This document shows, piece by piece, positions 15,013 to 24,272 of a stretch of DNA of 64,000 nucleotides (its first letter is position 1; every line of letters starts with the position of its first letter). The stretch covers positions 124,001-188,000 of the forward strand of contig NZ_BAAAQN010000010.1 in assembly GCF_039531695.1 (NCBI RefSeq). The letters are read 5' to 3'. Source of the stretch: Catenulispora yoronensis. Lineage in GTDB: Bacteria; Actinomycetota; Actinomycetes; Streptomycetales; Catenulisporaceae. Made by a program: the position numbers and the translations under genes. The notes beneath the pieces were generated by a model that worked only from the letters and a program-made list of their open reading frames with translations, had not been told where the DNA came from and did no database searches.

Positions 15013-16404
15013 GTGAATCATTGGTTTGATCAGTTGCGCAGCCAGGCGGATCGGCAGCCGTGGCTTGCTGTCGGCGTCGGGGTGGTGGCCGCTTTGGTGG
15101 TCGGCTTCGTGCTGTGGCGTGCGGCGGGGGCGGCGCGGCGGGGGATGAAGGGCCGCGCTTCCAGTGTCCTGATCACGATTGCCGCGTTGATGGCCACGGC
15201 GGTGCAGAGCGCCGGTATGTGGAAGTTTTTCGCGAACACGATGGCGTTGCCGTTGGGGTTGCGGATCTTCCTGTTCTCCTTCATGGAGGTCGCGTTGCTC
15301 GCGTGCGGTACGCGGGCGAAGGAGAACGTGCGGGCGGGGCAGGACGCCGGGATCGACGGTGTGCTGGTGGTCGTGCTGGCGCTCGGATCCGGTGTGCTGG
15401 CCTCCACCGATGCCTCCACGTGGCAGGAGGTGCTGATCCGGCTGATGGTCTCGATCGTGGCCGCGCTGCTGTGGGAGCGCGATCTGTTGGCGACCAAGTA
15501 CGCGGCGCGGCAGGACGGGAAGAAGCCGGAGTCCATTCGGTGGCGGTTCGGGTGGAAGACGCTCGCGGTGCGGTGGGGTTGGGCCGACGCGGGTGACGCG
15601 AGCCTGGCCGATCAGGGGGCGAACCGGGTGTTCGACCAGTTCGTCCGGGCGACGCACACCGTGAACCGGCTGGAGCAGGGGTCGAAGCAGCATCGGCGCG
15701 CTGCGGATCGGCAGGCGGTGGCGCAGGCGAAGCTGATGTCCTATGCGCGGCTGAACACCGACCTCACGCAGCTGATGCGGACGCTCGGCGAGGTGGCCAC
15801 GACCGAGGGGCTGACGATGCTCGGCGTGGAGGCGGAGCCGTCGGGCTTCGGGGCGCCGGCGGTGGGCGACGCGAGTGTGGAGACTCTGGTTGCTGATACC
15901 GATTGGGAGCAGCCTCGGGTCAGCAATGGCTATGCCGCAGAGCAGCTGAACCTTCCGGCGTCCTTCAGCCCGGCGTTTTCCGTGCCGGCCCCGCGTGTCG
16001 CGGAGCCGCAGTTGAACGGCTGGGAAGGGATGGCTGCCGAGTCGATGGCTGCCGAGCCGCCGGTACCGATGCCGATGTCGGTACCGATGCCAGTGCCAGT
16101 GGCAGCGCAGGTTACGGACCAGAACGGCGCCCTGGCGCCCACCGAGCCCGGCGAGCCGTACGCGGAGCCCACCCCCACCGAAGCATGGCCGACCGCCGCG
16201 GACGTGAACGGCGGCGCGCAGACGCTTGACCACCGGTCCGCGCGCCTGGCCAGGCAGATAGTGGGACAGTGGCCTGATGATTCGCGCGTCACGCAGCGCG
16301 CTTTCCTCGCCGAGTTCCGCAAGCACAAGCCGATCTCGAACAAGGACGGCGCGGCACTTCATCGGTACGCCGTCGAGTCCATTGAGCCGGAGGAGAGCGG
16401 CTGA
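15013..16404 (+). CDS. multi-pass membrane protein, DUF2637-like
   Basis: 463 residues, GTG start. Four membrane helices lie in the first 160 residues (PWLAVGVGVVAALVVGFVLW, VLITIAALMATAVQSAGMW, LRIFLFSFMEVALLACG, VLVVVLALGSGVLAS). A cytosolic charged segment and a Pro/Val-rich linker (repeated VPMP) precede a C-terminal helical domain (ARQIVGQWPDDSRVTQRAFLAEFRKHK), which resembles a small DNA-binding or winged-helix fold. The N-terminal region resembles DUF2637 proteins carried on Streptomyces plasmids and integrative elements, beside transfer genes. No other transfer gene is present, so this may be a leftover. Family call tentative. Confidence 0.6.
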   Translation: MNHWFDQLRSQADRQPWLAVGVGVVAALVVGFVLWRAAGAARRGMKGRASSVLITIAALMATAVQSAGMWKFFANTMALPLGLRIFLFSFMEVALLACGTRAKENVRAGQDAGIDGVLVVVLALGSGVLASTDASTWQEVLIRLMVSIVAALLWERDLLATKYAARQDGKKPESIRWRFGWKTLAVRWGWADAGDASLADQGANRVFDQFVRATHTVNRLEQGSKQHRRAADRQAVAQAKLMSYARLNTDLTQLMRTLGEVATTEGLTMLGVEAEPSGFGAPAVGDASVETLVADTDWEQPRVSNGYAAEQLNLPASFSPAFSVPAPRVAEPQLNGWEGMAAESMAAEPPVPMPMSVPMPVPVAAQVTDQNGALAPTEPGEPYAEPTPTEAWPTAADVNGGAQTLDHRSARLARQIVGQWPDDSRVTQRAFLAEFRKHKPISNKDGAALHRYAVESIEPEESG

Positions 16405-16477
16405 CGGATGCGGCGGCCCGACCTAACCTCGTCGGCCGCCGCACTCACCGTCATGCGCCACGGTTCGAACCAGCGAC

Positions 16478-17686
16478 CTACGCCCGCCGCACCGGCCGGA
16501 ACACGGCCTCCACATACTGCGACTCGTACCGAGCCCACGAGTGCTCGGCCTCGAAGAGGTCGCGGGCCGCGGACGCGATGCTCGCGCGCGATTCCGGGCT
16601 GTCCGCCAGCAGCTTCGCTATGGCATCGGCGAAGCCGCGGATCGTCATGTCGGCGGCGCAATACGCGTGCGGACCCACCAGCCGCGAGTTCTCGCGCAGC
16701 GGACGCAAGGCGATCGGGATGCCGCGCGCCATCGCGTGAGTGACCTTGTTCATCGCACAGAAGTGGTTGAACGGGTTGTCCGGATCCGGCACGGTCATCG
16801 CGTCGATGCGACCGAGGAACGTGTCGACCTCGCCGGGACCGAGCCAGCCGTGGAAGGTCACCAGGCTGTCGAGACCGAGCGCGGTGGCGTGCTCCCGGGC
16901 CGCCGGCAGGGCCGGGCCGTCGCCGGCCACTTCGAGCCGGAAGCCGGTGGTGCCGTCGGCGCGCAGTAGCGCGATCGCGTCGATGAGGTCCGTCAGACCG
17001 TCCTGCTCGCCGATCACGCCGAGGTAGCCGAGGACGGCGTCGCGATCGGTCGCCGCCACTTCATCCGCCGTAGGACTCTCGTTCACCTGCGCGGCAGCCG
17101 CAGACGAAGACACCTCCGCCGTGCGGATGATCACCGCGTCGCGACCGTACAGTTCAGCGATGCGAGCCCGCTGTTCCTCGCTAGGGGTTATCACCACGTC
17201 CGACGCGGCGATCAATTTCCGCTCCGCGCCGAGGAACACCGGCGTCAGTTTGTTGAAGCCGGCGCGCGACGCGGCCAGGACCGGGACCACGTCCCGCTGG
17301 TCGTAGACCGTCCGGACGCCGCGGCGCCGGGCCCAGGCGGCGAGCGGGAACAGCAGGTCGGGCGGGTTGCCGATCTGCAGCATCTGGCGGACGCCGCGGG
17401 AGCTGCTCAGCGCGGCGCGGACGGCGCGGGCCGCGGCCGCGGCGGTCCACACGCCCTCGGCGGCCGTGGCGATCGGCCCCTGGCCCTCGAAGGAGGCGAA
17501 GCGGACGATCTCGATGCCGTCCACGGTCTCGCTGCCTGGGGCTTTGTCGCGGATCGCCGGGCACACCACGGTCACCCGGGCGCCGTCGTCGCGCAGTGCG
17601 AGCGCTTGGGACCAGGCTCGCTGGTCGTCGGGCACCGGCAGATTCAGAATGACCAAAACGGCATGCGGACGCGCACTATTCGTCAT
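16478..17686 (-). CDS. glycosyltransferase, GT4 family
   Basis: 402 residues with GT-B organisation. The N-terminal half starts AVLVILNLPVPDDQRAWSQALALRDDG (NDP-sugar transferase GT4-like opening with PxDxR). The C-terminal half has GYLGVIGEQDGLTDLIDAI, VAGDGPALPAARE and the acceptor/donor loop FHGWLGPGEVDTFLGRID. The PNPFNHF/MNKVTHAMA segment replaces the usual EGFGLPLLEAMA but is common in WbuB-like transferases. Expected to act at the cytosolic membrane face in polysaccharide assembly. Downstream partner of the GT2 gene at 17744 in a two-gene minus-strand operon (57-base gap). Confidence 0.85.
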   Translation of the reverse strand: MTNSARPHAVLVILNLPVPDDQRAWSQALALRDDGARVTVVCPAIRDKAPGSETVDGIEIVRFASFEGQGPIATAAEGVWTAAAAARAVRAALSSSRGVRQMLQIGNPPDLLFPLAAWARRRGVRTVYDQRDVVPVLAASRAGFNKLTPVFLGAERKLIAASDVVITPSEEQRARIAELYGRDAVIIRTAEVSSSAAAAQVNESPTADEVAATDRDAVLGYLGVIGEQDGLTDLIDAIALLRADGTTGFRLEVAGDGPALPAAREHATALGLDSLVTFHGWLGPGEVDTFLGRIDAMTVPDPDNPFNHFCAMNKVTHAMARGIPIALRPLRENSRLVGPHAYCAADMTIRGFADAIAKLLADSPESRASIASAARDLFEAEHSWARYESQYVEAVFRPVRRA

Positions 17687-17743
17687 GATTTCCCCACCCC
17701 CTGCTCCCGAGCCTAGCCCGGAATCAGGCGGCTGACACCTGGA

Positions 17744-18595
17744 TCATGCTTCCCGGGTGGTCTCGTCGCGGTGCCAGGTCTTGAAGTCTCCGGCACGGAC
17801 TGCGCGCCGGGCCCGAAGTCTGGTAATGATCGTGATTCCGAGGAACCAGGCGACCTTCGGGCCGTTGCGCACCGGCGCCGCCAGGGCGACGTTCCGCAGG
17901 TCCCCCCAGGAGGTCCGCGCCGAGTCCGAGACGGCCGCGAGCTGCGGATCGTCCGCCGCCTGCGCCGTCGAGACCAGGGCCCGCGTGCGGATCTTCAGCA
18001 GCGCGGACAGGCTGCGCGGCGGGTGGACCACGGCCCGGGCCTCCGGCACCACGCGGCGCTGCTCGGCGGGGAAGGCCAGGGACGCCGCCAAGTCGTCGCC
18101 CTGGAGCGGCGGCAGGGCGCGCAGGCGCTCGTAGCCCTCCTGGGACACCCCGACCACGCCGCGCCCGAACAAACCGGTGCGGACAGTCGGGAACTGGTGC
18201 CAGACGTCGTAGAACCACCGCACGGTCCAGGGGCGCCCGTCGGCGGGCCAGCCGCGCTCGGGTCCCGCCGCCAGGACGTCCGATGCCTCCAGGGCGGCCG
18301 CGATGGCGCGCACGCTGCTCGCGCCGAGCTCCACATCGGCGTCGACATAGAGTCGGGGAAAGCCCTTAGCGTGCTCGTCGGCCAAGCGCATCGCCGCGTG
18401 CTTGTTGGGAACGGGACTAACCAGGACATTGACGTCAGGGCCGTACCGGCCGGCGACCTCGGCCGTGTCGTCGGTACAGCCGTTGGCGACGACCCAGATC
18501 TCGATCTCACCCGGCTCGGCCTCGGCGAGCAGGCCGCCGAGCAGGCGCCCGACGACGCCGGCCTCATTGTGTGCGGGAATGACGACGGACACCAC
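17744..18595 (-). CDS. glycosyltransferase, GT2 family
   Basis: 283 residues with a GT-A fold: VSVVIPAHNEAGVVGRLL at the N terminus, VVANGCTDDTAEVA, and the metal site YVDADVEL (DxD). The C terminus (TRALVSTAQA to ITRLRARRAVRAGDF) has a short hydrophobic helix that could dip into the membrane. Position at the left edge of the polysaccharide locus and divergence from the GT4 gene at 18685 suggest involvement in the same polymer. Sugar specificity unknown. Confidence 0.85.
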   Translation of the reverse strand: MVSVVIPAHNEAGVVGRLLGGLLAEAEPGEIEIWVVANGCTDDTAEVAGRYGPDVNVLVSPVPNKHAAMRLADEHAKGFPRLYVDADVELGASSVRAIAAALEASDVLAAGPERGWPADGRPWTVRWFYDVWHQFPTVRTGLFGRGVVGVSQEGYERLRALPPLQGDDLAASLAFPAEQRRVVPEARAVVHPPRSLSALLKIRTRALVSTAQAADDPQLAAVSDSARTSWGDLRNVALAAPVRNGPKVAWFLGITIITRLRARRAVRAGDFKTWHRDETTREA

Positions 18596-18684
18596 GCCGC
18601 GAGTATCCCATCGGCGGCCGGTGGCGCGCCCTCAGGGATGTGATCCCCTTGTCGCCGCCGTCCCCGCCTTGCGACCATGGCGGG

Positions 18685-19863
18685 GTGACGGACAGCTCGG
18701 AGCGTGCACATCCGACCACGGACCGGACACGTCCGGCCCGTCGGCCGCGGATCCTGGTGATGGTGTCGGCCGGATGGTTCCCGCCCTTCCTCGAAGAGGT
18801 CGCCGAACAGGCGAAGGCGGGGGAGCGGTCGAAGGTGTGGCTGTACGACCTGCCCTACGACCTGACGGTCCTCGACCAGCGGTTCGCGACCGGGCCGTCG
18901 AAGCTGCGCCGCCTCGTCTACGGCAAGCTGCCGCTGCCGCTGGCCTTCGCCGCGGAGGCGTTCCGGGTGCGGCGCCGCTACGACGCGATCTTCGCCTGGG
19001 GCGCCGAGGCGTCGAGCCTGCCGCTGGCGCTGGCGCTGCGGTTCAGCAGGCAGCGCAAGCGGGCGCCGCTGGTCGCGCTCTACAGCTGGATCTCGTCGGG
19101 CAACAAGGCGCGGCTGCTGCGCTGGGGCTGGCCGGGCATCAAGACCCTGGTTCTGCCGCCGACGGCGCAGGCCGAGTTCGCCCGGACGGCGCTGAAGATC
19201 CCGGCCGACCGGATCGCCAGTCCGAAGTGGGTCGTGGACACGGACTTCTTCAACGAGGAGCTGGCGACGCCGGAGGCGCACGCCGCGCATCAAGACTCGG
19301 TGATGATCTGTTCGGCCGGCCGCGAGATGCGCGACTTCGCCACGCTCATCGCCGCCCTGGACGGCACCGGCGTCCGCTGCCACATCGCCGGCTCGCTGGT
19401 CGCGGGCATGGACGACCGGTGGCGCGCCGAGCTCGGCGACCGGGGTGAGCGGGTCGGGCTGCCGGAGGGCGTCACCTTCGGGCCGCTGTCGCCGGCGGGG
19501 ATGCGAGACCTCTATGCCAAGGCGCGGTTCGTCGTCCTGCCGCTGCATCCCAGCGACACCGACAACGGCATCAGCTGCATGATGGAAGCCTTCGCCATGA
19601 GCCGCGCCGTGATCTGCACGCGGGTCGACGGGCAGCGCGACGCGTTGGTGGAGGGGGTCAACGGCGTCTATGTCGATCCCCATGACGCGGCAGCGCTGCG
19701 GGCCGAGATCCTCGACCTGGTCGCCGACCCGGCCCGGGCCGAGAAGATGGGGCGTGAGGCGCGGCGCCTGGCCGAGACCGAGTTCGGGATGACGCGCTGG
19801 GTCGCGGCCCTGACCGAGGTGCTCGACGACGCGATGCGGGACCGGTCCGCGGCTGGTTCGTGA
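18685..19863 (+). CDS. glycosyltransferase, GT4-like
   Basis: 392 residues from GTG 18685 (MTDSSERAHP); an in-frame GTG at 18640 would add 15 residues and neither start has a good ribosome binding site. The product has GT-B features: VMVSAGWFPPFLEEVAEQAKAG, VDTDFFNEEL between the halves, then MICSAGREMRDFATLIAALD, HIAGSLVAG, and the C-terminal donor-site pattern FVVLPLHPSDTDNGISCMMEAFAMSRAVICT. This last is the E-x7-E-like loop of GT4 enzymes (NGISCMMEA). Followed 73 bases later by a GT2 gene on the same strand. Confidence 0.82.
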   Translation: MTDSSERAHPTTDRTRPARRPRILVMVSAGWFPPFLEEVAEQAKAGERSKVWLYDLPYDLTVLDQRFATGPSKLRRLVYGKLPLPLAFAAEAFRVRRRYDAIFAWGAEASSLPLALALRFSRQRKRAPLVALYSWISSGNKARLLRWGWPGIKTLVLPPTAQAEFARTALKIPADRIASPKWVVDTDFFNEELATPEAHAAHQDSVMICSAGREMRDFATLIAALDGTGVRCHIAGSLVAGMDDRWRAELGDRGERVGLPEGVTFGPLSPAGMRDLYAKARFVVLPLHPSDTDNGISCMMEAFAMSRAVICTRVDGQRDALVEGVNGVYVDPHDAAALRAEILDLVADPARAEKMGREARRLAETEFGMTRWVAALTEVLDDAMRDRSAAGS

Positions 19864-19936
19864 GGCGGTTCGTGAGGCGGATCGGCTTAGGGGACTTCAC
19901 TTCGCGTACTGACACTGTTCCTGAGCGCCCCATAGC

Positions 19937-20884
19937 ATGGCGTCCGTGGGGGTAGATCCAGAAGACGATCGCCGGCCGGGTGCAGTCCTGGTCGTGGTGA
20001 CGTGGAACAGTGCAGACGTCCTGCCAGGCTTGTTGGACTCGCTGGAGCTCGGGATGGCGGGGTTGAGGTGGCGCCTGGTCGTCGCCGACAACGCCTCGGC
20101 CGACGGGACTCCGGACGTGGTGCGCAGCAAGGCGCCGGACGCGCTGCTGGTCGAGACGGGCCGGAACGCCGGCTATGCCGCGGCGTTCAACGCCGCCCTG
20201 GAGGCGGTGTCGCCGCTCGACGAGCAGACCGACGCCGTGTTCGTGTGCAACCCCGACATCCGGCTGCGTCCGGGATGCGGGGCGGCGCTGGTGAAGGGGC
20301 TCAAGGGCCACGGCACCGGCATCACGGCACCGGTGCTCTATGACGGCGACGGCCGCATGATCAGAACTTTGCGACGTGAACCGAACCCCCTGCGGCTGCT
20401 GGGGGAGATGGTGCTCGGCGCCGGGCGATCGGGCCGGTTCTCCGCGCTCGGCGAGCAGGTGACGGCGCCGGACGCCTATCGCAAGGACACCCGGGCGGAC
20501 TGGGCGGCCGGACCGCTGATGGCGATGTCGCGCGAGTGTCTTGAGGCGTGCGGCCCGTGGGACGAGTCGTTCTTCCTCTACTCGGAGGAGACGGAGTTCG
20601 CGCTGCGGGCCGGAACGCACGGGTTCGCGACCCGGCTGGCGCCGGACGCGATCGCGACGCACCTGGAGGGCGAGGCGACGGTCTCGCCGAAGCTGTGGAC
20701 CCTGCTGACGCTGAACCGGGTGCGGCTTTACCAACGGACGCACCGCCGGCCGGCCGTCGCCGCCTTCTGGGGCGCGCTGGTGCTGCGGGAGTCGTCGCGG
20801 GCGCTGCTGGGACGCTCGGCGAGCCGGGCCGCCGTGCGGGCCTTGGTGAGCCCGGCGAAGCTGCGGGAGAAGCCGGGCCCCTGA
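19937..20884 (+). CDS. glycosyltransferase, GT2 (rhamnosyltransferase-like)
   Basis: 315 residues. GT-A core: AVLVVVTWNSADVLPGLLDSL, VVADNASADGT, NAGYAAAFNAAL and the metal motif VFVCNPDIRL. Then WAAGPLMAMSRECLEACGPWDESFFLYSEETEF, the acceptor-site block (FFLYxEExDxxxR) of WbbL/RfbF-type rhamnosyl- and galactofuranosyl-transferases. The C-terminal basic helices probably bind the membrane. Gene order implies cotranscription with the GT4 gene upstream. Confidence 0.85.
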   Translation: MASVGVDPEDDRRPGAVLVVVTWNSADVLPGLLDSLELGMAGLRWRLVVADNASADGTPDVVRSKAPDALLVETGRNAGYAAAFNAALEAVSPLDEQTDAVFVCNPDIRLRPGCGAALVKGLKGHGTGITAPVLYDGDGRMIRTLRREPNPLRLLGEMVLGAGRSGRFSALGEQVTAPDAYRKDTRADWAAGPLMAMSRECLEACGPWDESFFLYSEETEFALRAGTHGFATRLAPDAIATHLEGEATVSPKLWTLLTLNRVRLYQRTHRRPAVAAFWGALVLRESSRALLGRSASRAAVRALVSPAKLREKPGP

Positions 20885-21332
20885 TGGGGCGCCGCGTGCG
20901 CGTATAGCTCGCCATCCAACCGGGATGGACCTGGCGTCGGCAGACACTGCCGGCGCCATTCTCGTGTCTCCTCATCGGGCGGTCCCTAGGGCGACCTTCG
21001 GCGGCGCGACTACGGGCTCTGCTTTGACTCGCTCTTTACCCGGCCTTTGGTCCGGCTTTTCGCCCGCGCCGATAGTGTCGTCGAAGCCTGACATCACCCC
21101 CCCAAGTACGACCGACCGTCAGGCGGAGTCGGCACCGTTGGCCGAAGGCGGAACCCCCCACCGCCTCGGCCTCCGGGCCGCACTCCTTTTCACCGCACCG
21201 TCACAGCCGTACGACCGTACAGCCAGCCGCACAGCCCGATCGCACAACCGCACAGCCCAATCGGACAACCGCACCGTCACAGCCGCACCGTCACAACCGA
21301 ACACACACCGCCACGGAAACCCGGTCGAACGC
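20885..21332. other. convergent gap with short tandem repeats
   Basis: 448 bases between convergent genes. 21196-21310 is a degenerate 13-14-bp tandem array (cacaaccgcaccgt, cacagccgcaccgt, cacaaccg and earlier variants). No gene is supported. No classic terminator is evident, although the gap should contain two. Confidence 0.6.
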
Positions 21333-22073
21333 CTACTTCCGCAGCACCCCCCGCACCGCCCGAGCCGCCACCCCCCGCGCGGTCTCGGCCATGGCCAACG
21401 CCACACCGCCGACGCCCGAAGCCAACCGCAACGCCGACCGACTGAACGCCAACGCCTCGAAGTCACCGTTCCGCAGCGCGTCCTCCACGGCCGCCCTTGT
21501 CGCTGGACCTGTTCCCCCCAAGGTCAACTCCATCGCCAAGGGAAAGAACTGGCGCGGCCCGTGGAAGTCCAGCGCCACGAACGGCGGCAGTCCCAGCCGC
21601 TTCGCGTAGGCGACCGCTTCCCGGTTCGGCGACCAGCCGTCGTACTTCCGGTTCCAGATCTCGACCGCCGTCAGGTCCTTGGCCCACGCCGCGTCGAACC
21701 GGCGCCAGGCGTTGCGCCGCCACGGATGCGCGAACACCGCGATCCCGTCGGCCTCCCGCGCGTGGGCCAGGACGTCCGGAATGTCAGGGGTCTGGCTGAG
21801 GAACGGGACCTCGCCCCACACCGGGATGTGGACCACGTTGTCCGCGTCGTTGTACTCCAGCCCCGGCACCACGAGCACGTCCGGGGTCGACGCCTTCGCA
21901 CAGGCCTCGATGTACTCGGCCCACTTCGCCTCGGTGAACGTGCGGCTGTGTTCGCACATCAGCAGAACGCTGCGCCCCCGGCGGTGGAAGGCTTGCGCGA
22001 TGCGCTCCAGGGGCCAGGAAGCGTCGTCGGACCACTCGGAGTGGATGTGTGCCACGGCGCGGACCTTGGTCAC
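21333..22073 (-). CDS. PHP-domain metal-dependent phosphoesterase
   Basis: 246 residues from the GTG that overlaps the upstream stop (GTGA at 22070-22073). The four PHP motifs are visible: AHIHSEWSDDASW (residues 7-19), CEHS, VPGLEYND and FAHPWRR, ending with DFHGPRQF. These His/Asp/Glu residues would hold two or three metal ions for phosphate ester or cyclic phosphate hydrolysis. It is cotranslated with the ATP-grasp gene, which suggests the two act on the same intermediate; substrate unknown. Confidence 0.85.
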   Translation of the reverse strand: MTKVRAVAHIHSEWSDDASWPLERIAQAFHRRGRSVLLMCEHSRTFTEAKWAEYIEACAKASTPDVLVVPGLEYNDADNVVHIPVWGEVPFLSQTPDIPDVLAHAREADGIAVFAHPWRRNAWRRFDAAWAKDLTAVEIWNRKYDGWSPNREAVAYAKRLGLPPFVALDFHGPRQFFPLAMELTLGGTGPATRAAVEDALRNGDFEALAFSRSALRLASGVGGVALAMAETARGVAARAVRGVLRK

Positions 22074-23347
22074 GAGGTTCTCTTTCGCATTCGGGCCGCC
22101 TGCGCGGACAGGGTGGACCACGTGTCGCGCCAGAAGACGCGGCGCTCACCGGCGCGGAGGTTGTACCAGCGGTCGGATCGCCGCGGCCGGAGGTCGACGA
22201 GCGTCGCCCCGCGGCGGGGCCACGGGCCGGGGTGGTCGGCGATCGGGCCGCGCAGAACGGCGGCGAGATGCACCAGTTCGCGGCCGAGATGGCGGCAGAC
22301 GATGTGCGGGGGCTCGCTGTCCCACGACGGCGCGGCGCCCGGGAAGCTCGGGGTGGCCGGCGGCTCCGGAACGAAATTCGGGTCCAGCGCCTGGCGGACG
22401 GCCCACACCGGGTAGGGGAAGCCACGGCGCAGGGCCAGGGCCATGCTGCCCCAGGGACGGCCGTTGACCTCCATGAACCAGGGTGTCCCCTCGGCACCGC
22501 CGTTCCCGCCGACCAGGCCGTCCTCGCCCGCCAGGCCACTCTTGCCGCGCCTGCCGGACGCACTGCCCTCGCCGACGGCCTCGCCACCGCCGCTCTCGCG
22601 GAGCAGCTCGACCATGAACATGCCCCGCCACCCGACCGCCGCGAGCATCTTCTCGACCCGGCCGCGCAGCTCCTCGTCCACGTCGATCGACCGGCAGGCG
22701 CTGGACGCCGACCCGCGCGGGTCGGCCATCCGGACCCGCCGGTGGCCGCTCCAGGCGCGCACGCCCTCGGCCGTCGCGAAGCCGAAGACGCCCTCGCCGA
22801 CGCCGGTGAGCAGCTGCTGCACCAGCACCGGCCCCGCGAGGCCGGCGGTGGCCTCCTCGACGTCGGCGGCGGTGGCCGCGACCCGGCCGCCGGGGCGGAT
22901 CAGCTTGTTGTCCTGCTCGACCACCGCCAGCGCGGCTTTGACGATCCACGGTCCCTCGGCGGACCGCTCGGGCACCGGGATGCCCGCGTCGCCGGCCGCC
23001 GCGACCTGGAGCCGCTTGTCGAGCGCGAACTCGGCGTTGGCCCCGGTCGCGCCGGCGACCAGCAGGCCGGTGCGGTCGCAGACCCAGACCGCGAGGTCGT
23101 CCAGGGGCAGCACGGCCGCCACGCCGTGGCGTCGGGCCGCTTCGGCGACCTCGTCGACGCACGCGGCGGCGTCCTGCTCAGGAGGCGTGACCGGGACGAT
23201 CCGGACCCGCCGCGACGCGGCCAGCGGCGGCTTCGTGCCCCGCCGCGTGAAAGCGATGACCTCGTGTCCGGCGTCGGCCAGTGACCAGGCGGATTCGATG
23301 GCGGCGAAGGCTTCGGCGAAGCCGATGAGGACGGGTTCGCCGGTCAT
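22070..23347 (-). CDS. ATP-grasp domain protein
   Basis: 425 residues. N-terminal Rossmann-like part (VLIGFAEAFAAIESAWSLADAGHEVIAF), then an ATP-grasp core: the Lys/Asp strand (FALDKRLQVAAAGDAGIPVPE, PWIVKAA), and the metal/ATP site FMEVNGRPWGSMALA. A 35-residue Gly-rich insertion (about 255-290) sits before that site. ATP-grasp enzymes join a carboxylate to an amine via acyl phosphate; in a polysaccharide locus it could attach an amino acid or modify a sugar acid (inference). Coupled to the PHP gene. Confidence 0.8.
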   Translation of the reverse strand: MTGEPVLIGFAEAFAAIESAWSLADAGHEVIAFTRRGTKPPLAASRRVRIVPVTPPEQDAAACVDEVAEAARRHGVAAVLPLDDLAVWVCDRTGLLVAGATGANAEFALDKRLQVAAAGDAGIPVPERSAEGPWIVKAALAVVEQDNKLIRPGGRVAATAADVEEATAGLAGPVLVQQLLTGVGEGVFGFATAEGVRAWSGHRRVRMADPRGSASSACRSIDVDEELRGRVEKMLAAVGWRGMFMVELLRESGGGEAVGEGSASGRRGKSGLAGEDGLVGGNGGAEGTPWFMEVNGRPWGSMALALRRGFPYPVWAVRQALDPNFVPEPPATPSFPGAAPSWDSEPPHIVCRHLGRELVHLAAVLRGPIADHPGPWPRRGATLVDLRPRRSDRWYNLRAGERRVFWRDTWSTLSAQAARMRKRTS

Positions 23348-23600
23348 GCCGGACCCCCGGCCGGAGTCGGGGCAGTGGCCGCGCCGGGTGCTGCCCGTCG
23401 CCGCGATCCCTGCCCGGTACAGCGAAAACCCTCAGGGCTAACCCTGCTCCGCCGAGGGTAACCACCGACGCCCGGGCGTGTCGCGCGCTCGCGCGACCGT
23501 CCCGTTCGTCCTATTTCGTGCTCTGCGATGCCGTCGGCGCCGACGCGCCCGAACTCCGAAATCCCGCGCCGCATACGGGAAATCACGCATGCCGCGGATC

Positions 23601-24272
23601 TCATCGCCACGCCTTCACCATCAGAACACCGCGATCGACAACACGCTCCGTGACCGAGCGGGGGGTCAGCATCCGCTCCCGCACCGAAGCCGCGGTGTCG
23701 TCGACCTCCACGCTGTACCGGGGCTGGAGCCAGCTCCCCTCGAAGGCCGGCCGGGCGTCGCTGGTGAACACGGTCCGGTAGCCGGCCGACCGCAGAGCCT
23801 TGAGAACGCCGCGGTTGTAGGCGCCGAACGGGCACGCCGCGGTGTCGACCGGCCGTCCGGCGGCCTCGCTGATCCGGGTCCGCGCGGCCCGCAGCTCGGC
23901 CTCGTGGTGCGTGGCCAGCGCCGAGGTCCAGGCCCGGTGTCCGGCGCCGTGCGTGCCGACCGTCATCCCGGCCGCGACCAGGGCCCGCAGCCCCTGCTCG
24001 TCGACGCTGTCCCCGTCGCCGATCCGGTCCGCGATCGGGAAGAAGTCGGCCTTCAGGCCCCGCTCGACCAGCGCCGGAAGGGCGATGTCGACGTCCGAGG
24101 CGTTGCCGTCGTCAAAGCTCAGCCGGACTTGAGGATGCTTCGCGCATTCATCCAGTACGTCCAGAAACGTCTTCTCGGTGACCCAGTACCGGTGCTCGCC
24201 GGGCTCGCGCTCGGCCCCGTTCGGTACGCCTATTCCGTGGAACGAGATGTTCCGCAGCTCCGTCGCGCTCAT
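23601..24272 (-). CDS. polysaccharide deacetylase family protein
   Basis: 223 residues from ATG 24272, which overlaps the upstream stop and has GGGGAGGG in front. NodB-type motifs: VRLSFDDGNASD (the metal-binding Asp pair), GTHGAGHRAW in place of the usual HTxxHP, then ACPFGAYNRGVLKALRSAGY. No signal peptide, so it should act in the cytoplasm on a lipid-linked or nucleotide-bound sugar rather than on the wall. Coupled to the GT2 gene upstream. The 253 bases after its stop hold no clear gene. Confidence 0.85.
   Translation of the reverse strand: MSATELRNISFHGIGVPNGAEREPGEHRYWVTEKTFLDVLDECAKHPQVRLSFDDGNASDVDIALPALVERGLKADFFPIADRIGDGDSVDEQGLRALVAAGMTVGTHGAGHRAWTSALATHHEAELRAARTRISEAAGRPVDTAACPFGAYNRGVLKALRSAGYRTVFTSDARPAFEGSWLQPRYSVEVDDTAASVRERMLTPRSVTERVVDRGVLMVKAWR

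Noticed and set aside
21196..21310. Origin iterons or DnaA boxes
   Set aside because: The degenerate 13-14-bp units are GC-rich and do not match TTATCCACA-type boxes; no replication genes nearby.
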